A stretch of 64,000 nt of DNA from NCBI GenBank assembly GCA_028456385.1, contig JALNQF010000029.1, forward strand, positions 248,001 through 312,000. Direction: 5' to 3'. The stretch comes from Ophiosphaerella korrae (Eukaryota; Ascomycota; Dothideomycetes; Pleosporales; Phaeosphaeriaceae). A model generated the notes under the pieces. It was not told the DNA's origin and ran no database searches. It saw only the letters and a program-made list of their open reading frames with translations. Made by a program: the position numbers and the translations under genes. How positions within the stretch are numbered: the stretch's first letter is position 1; each line of letters opens with the position of its first letter. This document shows positions 57,787 through 64,000 of the stretch, piece by piece.

Positions 57787-58916
57787 TCATGGTAGAGAGG
57801 GCTTCTTGTCACCCTCAATGCCCTTCAAGAATCCGAAATAAGATGGCTTCCTCTCGTGGTTCTCGTCGAAAAGCAGACCAGAGCCCTCGCCCTTGAAGAC
57901 ACCTGGAATCCACGAGTACTTGTCTGAGATTCCCCAAGTAGTCATACCGACACACTTCTTGACCGCAAGACACGAGCCAGCCATGCGCTCCCAAGTTGCG
58001 ACCTGCAGGTCAGTCTTCTCTGGGTTGGTGGGCGTGTTAAGACGAACATCAATCTCGGTATAAGCGACTTCGACGCCAAGGTCAGCAGTCGCACGGAGAG
58101 CAGCCTCGAGCGTCTTCTGATCCGGAGCAGGGCCGGGAGCAGTGGGTGTGCTTTCTGAGGTGACATGGCCTTGGTAGCCTACACCATCGATTTGTACGCC
58201 ATAAGATTTGATGAGCTTGACAATTCGAGCAGCACCTTCGGTCTTGGCGCCGTTGAATTCGAGGTTGTAATCATTGTCTAACCCACTGTCAGCATATATT
58301 CCATGGATGCGGAGTGTATATTGAGAGACTTACAGTAAAGCTTAGCCTTGTTGTCGTATTTCTTCGCAAGCCTGAATGCAATGGGCAAAAACGCCTCGCC
58401 GATAGTGTCGTAGAAAACGCTGCTGCGATAGGTTCCGTTCTCATTCAACGCCTCGTTAACAACATCCCATCGTGTGCAAGCACCCTTGTACCGTCCAGCA
58501 AGTGCCTTGATATGGTCCTCCATAACTTGAATAAGGGTGGCATTGGTGAAATTGCTGGTGGATACCCACAGAGGCAACTGCGAATGCCAGACTAGGTTGT
58601 GGCAGTGAAGCTGCAGCTTGTTCTTGCGCGCAAACTCGACATGGCGATCGGCTTCAGCAAAGGTGAAGTTTCCGCGGGAAGGCTCGGTCGACTCCCACTT
58701 TTGGGCATTCTCAGGTGTAATGGAATTGAAGTCCTGATGAATGATTTCGGTCTCGCGAGTCTCATTGACGCGAAGGGTAAGTGCAGTGCCAATAAAGTTG
58801 CGTCCGCGCTGCTGAATAGCCTTGTAGAGGCTGTCCTCCTTCGGGTGTGGCTTTGGGGGAAGCGCAACAACTGAGCTGGCAAGCGCCAGACTGGCGACAA
58901 TATTGGAGAAATGCAT
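57787..58916 (-). CDS. Secreted GH10 endo-1,4-beta-xylanase
   Basis: Exons 58916..58334 and 58277..57787 (56-base intron GTAAGT..TAG) give 357 residues, the usual size of a single-domain family GH10 enzyme. A signal peptide covers about residues 1-19 (MHFSNIVASLALASSVVAL). Family marks: FNSITPENAQKWESTEP, HCHNLVWHSQLP, acid/base Glu in WDVVNEAL (about E155), nucleophile Glu in YTEIDVR (about E269) and the WGISDKYSW strand. No cellulose-binding module is attached. It cuts the xylan backbone of plant cell walls outside the fungus. All catalytic residues are present. The gene likely responds to plant polymers, though no regulator site was verified. Confidence 0.96.
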
Positions 58917-61127
58917 GTTGACTTTTCGGCGTGTTGGCTAAGGATTGACTTGCCTGGACAATTTAGTAGTCACATCTATGCTCCATATATACCATCCCAC
59001 GGGTAATCCATGTCTTCTAGTTTGCTTCTTCCCATCTATCTGACCGTACAGGTGGCTCTCGCCTGCTGCTGTTTAACCGGGCCCGTGGCATGAGCATACC
59101 CACATTATTTCCAGATGTGAAAATCACCGTTGAGGTTAGACTTCTCAGCCCTGCCTCCACGGTGCCACATGCGGAGTTCTCACAAATCAGCCGGCTTGGG
59201 ACCTCGGGACGGTGGGGCGACAGGCGGCGCGATTCCAAATGTCTTCTAGATGGCCTAGGCGCTGGGAGTTGGCTGCTGCGATGATTCTAGCGAGATTTGT
59301 CCCCGGATAATAACGTTGAACCATCCCTTCGTGATATGCAGGTCCCATACGCCCGTGCCGTATGCTTACTACTGCGAGCTGCTGACTTCAGCACAGAATA
59401 CATCAGCTAAGCCAACTGGTCATTCGGAGTATAGCACCTTTGTATGCGCTTTAGAATATTTATTATACGCAATAACTTGAACAATAGATTCACAGATCTG
59501 CATAGGTGTCCTGGTTGCTGGGACGTCTAGGTTCGTGGGCTAGGCTGATGAACATGACCCGTAACAATCAAAACCCCATGCGTTGTAATTTAATCATGTA
59601 CTTCATCCCATTAGCCTTGAAATTCTCTTTTCATCATAGACTGACGAGTAATTGTACCCACAAAAATTCGTCTACTTCAACGAATGTAATGAGCGTTGTT
59701 CTAGTCATTGTGGCGTGAACGAGCACCATTCGGCCGTGTCAATTCTTCCACGATTTGTATGACGACAGGACTATCCGTGCAGATTCCTGCCAGCCAATGC
59801 GCACAATTCTCTGAGATAGCGCGTGCTGCAATTCTAACTTTGGCGTTCTATATTAACCGTTTTCCCGGCTCCTGTAAACCAGGTTCAGGCTACGTCTCAT
59901 CTTAGAGGCCGTTGCCACCCTAATAAAATGGCCACAATACCGATACACGTGTTTTGTAAATCCTCTTAGCCAGACAGAAACAACAAATGTAATGGTTTAT
60001 ACATTTTTGTCAAGCAGAATGGGTTGATGGTGGTGACGGTAGTGTTTACAGATTGTGAAATAGCCCTAGTTGCACTATATACTCAGCGAAAAATCGAATT
60101 TCTGTCTCATTACAATTTTATGTTAATTCCTGTAGAAACGTTGTTCTAAGTGCGGCCGAGTTTGATAAATACTCGAGTAGTTACTCCAGCACTGCGATGT
60201 ACTGGTCCTTCTTGTCTGCCTAGGTACGTCCAGACTCTTCATGTTCATTTGATGTCAAATATTACATGCCGTATCGTGTTCAAGACAGCTACACTAAGGT
60301 CTTGTGCCCAACTGTTCGTTCTCAGCATCAAAAGCGATTGTTATTTTCTACCTGCTTCCATTTGATGTCCTATTTGTTAATTGCTCGTGATAGATGCTTG
60401 TCTTTCTGGGCTTTAGATAAACAAACGTGCCTAGCAAGCACTTACTATGGGAACGCCTATAAGGAGATACTTAGTGATGCAGATACAAAATGAATTAGTC
60501 CAATCACCTCATCTGAAGTTCAACAGGTTATGGTCCCGGATTTCATAGCTGCACGAGGCTACTTAGCCTCCCTGTGAAGCATTCCTGAGGTTTCTGAATT
60601 TTCGACCTTGTTCGAGGCACCGGAGTAAGTCACAAGACAGTGTTTGGGGCTACCATTCACTCAAATATAATCGTGCGCAGTGTTTAGGGAATGATCCTAG
60701 AAAGGCAGAATCTGCCCTTTTCAAAGTGCATGTTTCACAGGAAACGAAGGTATCAGACGGCCTGAGAAGATCAGCACCGAATGCGAGTAATAGGCACTGT
60801 ACTTCACCATACAAGACATTGGCAGCGGTGCGGATGGCTTGAAGTAACCTATAAACCTTGCCAAACTGATACTTTCACCCAAGTATATTGAATCAATAGT
60901 CAGAATTCCTTTGTGTAAATGGAGCGGAGAGGTCTGTGGAACGTATCCCTTCACATCAAAAGAACCTTGGAAGTGGCGGACTTCCGGCTCAGACTTCACC
61001 TGCATAGAGAGAGTTATACACAAGCATTGCTTAGCTGGCTCCATACATTCTTTAGAAACCACCTCTCAGCAGTCCCGCCAAGAAACTCAATACCGGAAAC
61101 AAGCATTCAATTTGAATTGACTTCAAC
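58917..61127. other. Xylanase promoter and gene-poor DNA
   Basis: About 2.2 kb. The first few hundred bases are the xylanase promoter. Beyond that only short frames without features are present on both strands. No transposon ends, tRNA or repeats were found. Confidence 0.4.
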
Positions 61128-61331
61128 ATGCCTCGAGGCAAGTTCCCCAATATCAAGCCCCAGACCGCAACAACCCAGGCCAGAGTCACGAACCTGTTAA
61201 GCCATTTGCTCTCAAGTGGTGGACATGCTGCCAGTGCGGAAAAAAAGAACACTAAATCGAATCCATGCAATGGTAGACAGGGTTGCAAGTACCATTACTG
61301 CAAAAAATGCACCGAAAGGGATCAGCAATAG
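61128..61331 (+). CDS. Doubtful small protein with cysteine/histidine end
   Basis: A 67-codon frame starting MPRGKFPNIKPQTATTQARV. It ends in a CNGRQGCKYHYCKKCTERDQQ-like segment split here for length: CNGRQGC, then KYHYC and KKC. The pattern could bind a metal ion. It lies in gene-poor DNA with no splice or promoter support. It may be a chance frame or the first exon of a decayed gene. Confidence 0.25.
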   Translation: MPRGKFPNIKPQTATTQARVTNLLSHLLSSGGHAASAEKKNTKSNPCNGRQGCKYHYCKKCTERDQQ

Positions 61332-62332
61332 TAAACCACAGGTCATGAATACGGCGCAGAACTATGCTCCAGAAGAATCAGCTAGGTACCAATGTGGTTT
61401 ACCTTTCGGGGGTTGAGACATCGCAGATAAGAGTTTGGGTGCAGACGGGTTGTGTAAACCGATTTGCAGACTCCGATACTTGAGTCATGATCATTGTTCA
61501 TTCTTTGGTGCCGGTTTTTGTTTAGGTAACTTAGCCAACGTATTTTATTTTATTTAAGATCAATGATTTGGAGATATTGATCATAATCACACAAAGTTTC
61601 CACTGCATTGTCAAAAAGCTGAAGAGAACATGGTTCGCAAATGTGACCGACCATGCAGGACTCGAAGCCCAAACAAGTAGTAGAAACAACACCTGTAACA
61701 GAACAACATTCTACACCCAAGCACCCCCCAATCGTTTCCACGCGGTTAAGTAAAAGAAACGATATCTGCCTCGTTTCTAGCTATTAATGTGTCCTTCTTT
61801 AGGTTCTAACCAAAAAATTACGGCAGTCTAGCAGTATGTTGTTGCTAATTTCTTCACGGTGATAACACACTCAGATGTTACCCCCCTCTGTCATAGATAC
61901 TGCCCTGTCCTGAAATCCGGAGCCTTTGCACAATAGTACATGCTAAGGTGTCTATGCTGCTAAGCTTTAAGACTTAAGCACTCAGTTTCGCGAAATCCGA
62001 GAGTTTCTCCGTACGGAAAGGGGTTAGCGTATGATTTTAGTCCGTGTTCTTCAACTTCTAGACTGTATTCTATATACGCGTCGTTGTCCTGCTGGCTCGT
62101 GCCGCGCAGCTAGGCCATACCGCTGCACTCCCCCCTCATGCTGCAGACGCGCTGGAGAGCGACGTTGAATCTAGCTCTAAACTACTGTGCGGCCGTCGTG
62201 CTGTTCTCCGCGTGACCCGCTTCCATCACCGCTGCGCAGGGCAACCGTGCACCGGCACAGCTTCACAAGGCTGACTACCGGCGAGCAGAGCGACAAGCAG
62301 TTCTGCTTGAAGTAGGGCTGGCACACTGGATT
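61332..62332. other. Gene-poor DNA; nothing recognised
   Basis: About 1 kb. A minus-strand frame at 61741..61550 is rich in cysteine but has no signal peptide and is probably chance. The GC content rises after 62040 towards the NLR-type relic. Confidence 0.4.
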
Positions 62333-63372
62333 ACAAGAGGCCTGTTAACTATTTACAATATCGTGTTCGTTCATGGCCTCGGAGGCCATCCTCGAGGCAC
62401 CTGGGAGGGAGCGGCGGTGCTACTAGTGGTTGTAGCAGTAGCGACGCAGTCAAGAAGCGCAGCGGACTCAAAGACTCAAAGACTTCTTCAGACGGACAGG
62501 CCGGGCTTCGGCGACGAAAACAGAACACACCCAAGGCTTCCCTAGCCCTGCATCGTCTCCGCCGACGATTTTCTGGCCCGAAGACCATCTCGCACGAGAC
62601 ATCCTCCTGGCCTGCGTGTGGACGTACGGATATAACAGACGTGATGGGCGATCTCTTCCAGCCGAACAATAAGAACAGCGTGTCGCAGCATGGGCGAGAC
62701 CTCTCGGTCAGGCTTGAGCGGGAAATCGGTGGTGGGGTATGCACCAGCCTGTTTATCAAATACCGAGCGAGAGAGTCTAACAGCACTGCGGAAACCGCTT
62801 GCATTTGTAGTGCACAGTCTTAGTGGTATTATTGTCAAAGATGTGATAACGTTGTACACTGTAAGGCAGTACGTGCTTCGCCAACTGCTGTAGGCTATCC
62901 GCCGATCAGAGACGGTTCGTCAGCAGACGAAGCTAATCATCTTCCTTGGGACGCCGCACCGCGGCAGCGCGTATGCAGGCTGGGGACAGATTGCGTCAAA
63001 CCTCGCTCGCATGGTTCTGCGAGGCTCGAACAAGAAGCTCCTCAGGACGCTCGAAGTCTACAGCGAAGTGCTAGACAACATCCACGAGGAGTTTAAGGCG
63101 ATCGCGTTCAAGGGCACCATCAAGATCTACTCCTTCCAGGAGTCGCGGGGCATCACTGGGGTGAAAGGGCTCGACAAGAAGGTGTGTTTGTTGCAACGCT
63201 TCGTGGTGTGCGTAGCAGAAGAGTCGAACAGCAACGCTAATAGCTGCAGGTAGTGGACGACTTCTCGTCGAAGCTCGACCTTCCGCGAGAGCATCGACGC
63301 GAACCACATGCAGATGGCTAGATCCAACAGCCGAGATGACCAAGGCTACCGTACGATCTCTAGGGTTTTAAA
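62333..63372 (+). pseudogene. Degraded SERAC1/DUF676-like N-terminal domain of an NLR-type protein
   Basis: Family pieces appear in order but in different frames. FVHGLGGHPRGTW (about 62363) is the oxyanion region. Then come MGDLFQPNNKNSVSQHGRDL (about 62644), VVHSLSGIIVKDVI (about 62800), LIIFLGTPHRGSAYAGWGQI (about 62935), LDNIHEEFKAIA, then an intron-like GT-AG at 63182-63249. VVDDFSSKLDLP and SIDANHMQMARS, in another frame, end the series. In intact proteins this lipase-like domain precedes a NACHT NTPase and ankyrin or WD repeats. At least three frame breaks exist, the nucleophile elbow is HSLSG instead of HSLGG, and no NTPase follows. It is a clear relic of a fungal immune-receptor-like gene. 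Confidence 0.8.
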
Positions 63373-64000
63373 GATGTGGGGAAGTTACCAGATGTCTAGC
63401 AGTGCTTCTGAATATGTAATTATCTGCCTGAGCATCTATGTGGACATTAGAGGGAGGGCTGAATAAAAAGACATATTGCAATTCTTCGAAAAAGCGCAAG
63501 TACTCTGCTCTCGAGTTTCAATGACTGTCGCACAAGCTTGGGGGAAGCAGCGAGGACGGCGGACTTGTTGCAACTATTGCTGAAAAAGGACGCAGAAATC
63601 TCCAGCCTGCACGCTCAACTAGACGATAAGGAGCGAATGATTGCAGCACTAACGTCAGCTCGTAAGAAGAGCGAGACGGCGAATGGCAACCAAGAATTTT
63701 GACAATCAGAACATGTAACGGCATGACAAGTCAGTCAGGAAACCTCATTACTTCAAAAGTCTTCGTGGATTAGATAGCTATTGTGGCTGATGCCTAGTTC
63801 CGTTAAATCAAAGACGATGTCTTCTCCATCTACAGTATGATAGTCTAGTAACTGCCGCCTAGTACTTCAGCTTTTGCTGTTCGTGTCGCTCTTTCTTCGA
63901 ATCTTGGAACGGATGCGCCTTAAAATATACGAATGGTAAAAGCTACCAACACTGTACAAACATCTTGTGCATGGAGATGTCCGTGGGGCGGCTGGCGAGG
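63373..64000. other. Relic flank with a coiled-coil-like stretch; window end
   Basis: On the plus strand at about 63555-63700 a short frame reads LLQLLLKKDAEISSLHAQLD, then a second half KERMIAALTSARKKSE. It ends in a stop. It is typical of coiled coils at the ends of fungal repeat or transposon proteins, but too short to assign. The rest to 64000 has no feature. Confidence 0.3.

Noticed and set aside
61550..61741. Cysteine-rich minus-strand frame as an effector
   Set aside because: It has no signal peptide, no splice support and lies in sequence without other coding signs.

Overview
The window is nuclear DNA from a filamentous ascomycete. Most genes have short GT-AG introns (about 48-95 bases) with CTAAC/CTGAC-like branch points, and a velvet regulator (VeA) is present. 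Gene content and the two small secreted proteins suggest a dothideomycete, probably Pleosporales. That placement is inference from sequence style and needs a database search.

Layout. 0.4-18 kb is gene-rich core DNA: a GPI-type aspartyl protease, RFC small subunit (Rfc4/human RFC2 type), VeA behind a long leader, O-acetylhomoserine sulfhydrylase, a peroxisomal-type long-chain acyl-CoA synthetase and a proline-rich unknown. 19.0-20.4 kb holds no convincing protein gene. It carries four diverged copies of a compact element whose stems are kept by compensatory changes, which I read as a tandem family of structured RNAs; this is the most interesting object here. A WD40 gene follows at 21.2-22.3 kb. 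22.5-33.5 kb is AT-rich and gene-poor, with a HET-domain fragment, a six-cysteine secreted protein (effector candidate), an F-box-like/ankyrin protein and a broken multi-pass membrane protein gene. 33.7-39.2 kb returns to core genes: Spt4 with an unusual N-terminal extension, divergent from protein phosphatase 5, then a lineage-specific protein and a small RING-like protein. 39.7-58.9 kb has another HET fragment, a complete ABCA-type transporter, a PXB/DUF3818 protein, several unknowns, a second small secreted protein, an alpha/beta hydrolase and a GH10 xylanase. 59-64 kb is gene-poor and ends with a degraded SERAC1/DUF676-like N-terminal domain typical of fungal NLR-type proteins.

How the genes relate. 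There is no secondary-metabolite cluster and no operon logic. Core housekeeping genes alternate with accessory blocks. Those blocks collect relics of self/non-self recognition genes (HET twice, an NLR-type N-terminus, an ankyrin protein) plus secreted host- or plant-facing proteins (two small secreted proteins, xylanase, aspartyl protease). Gene models were spliced by eye; exon coordinates are given in each entry.
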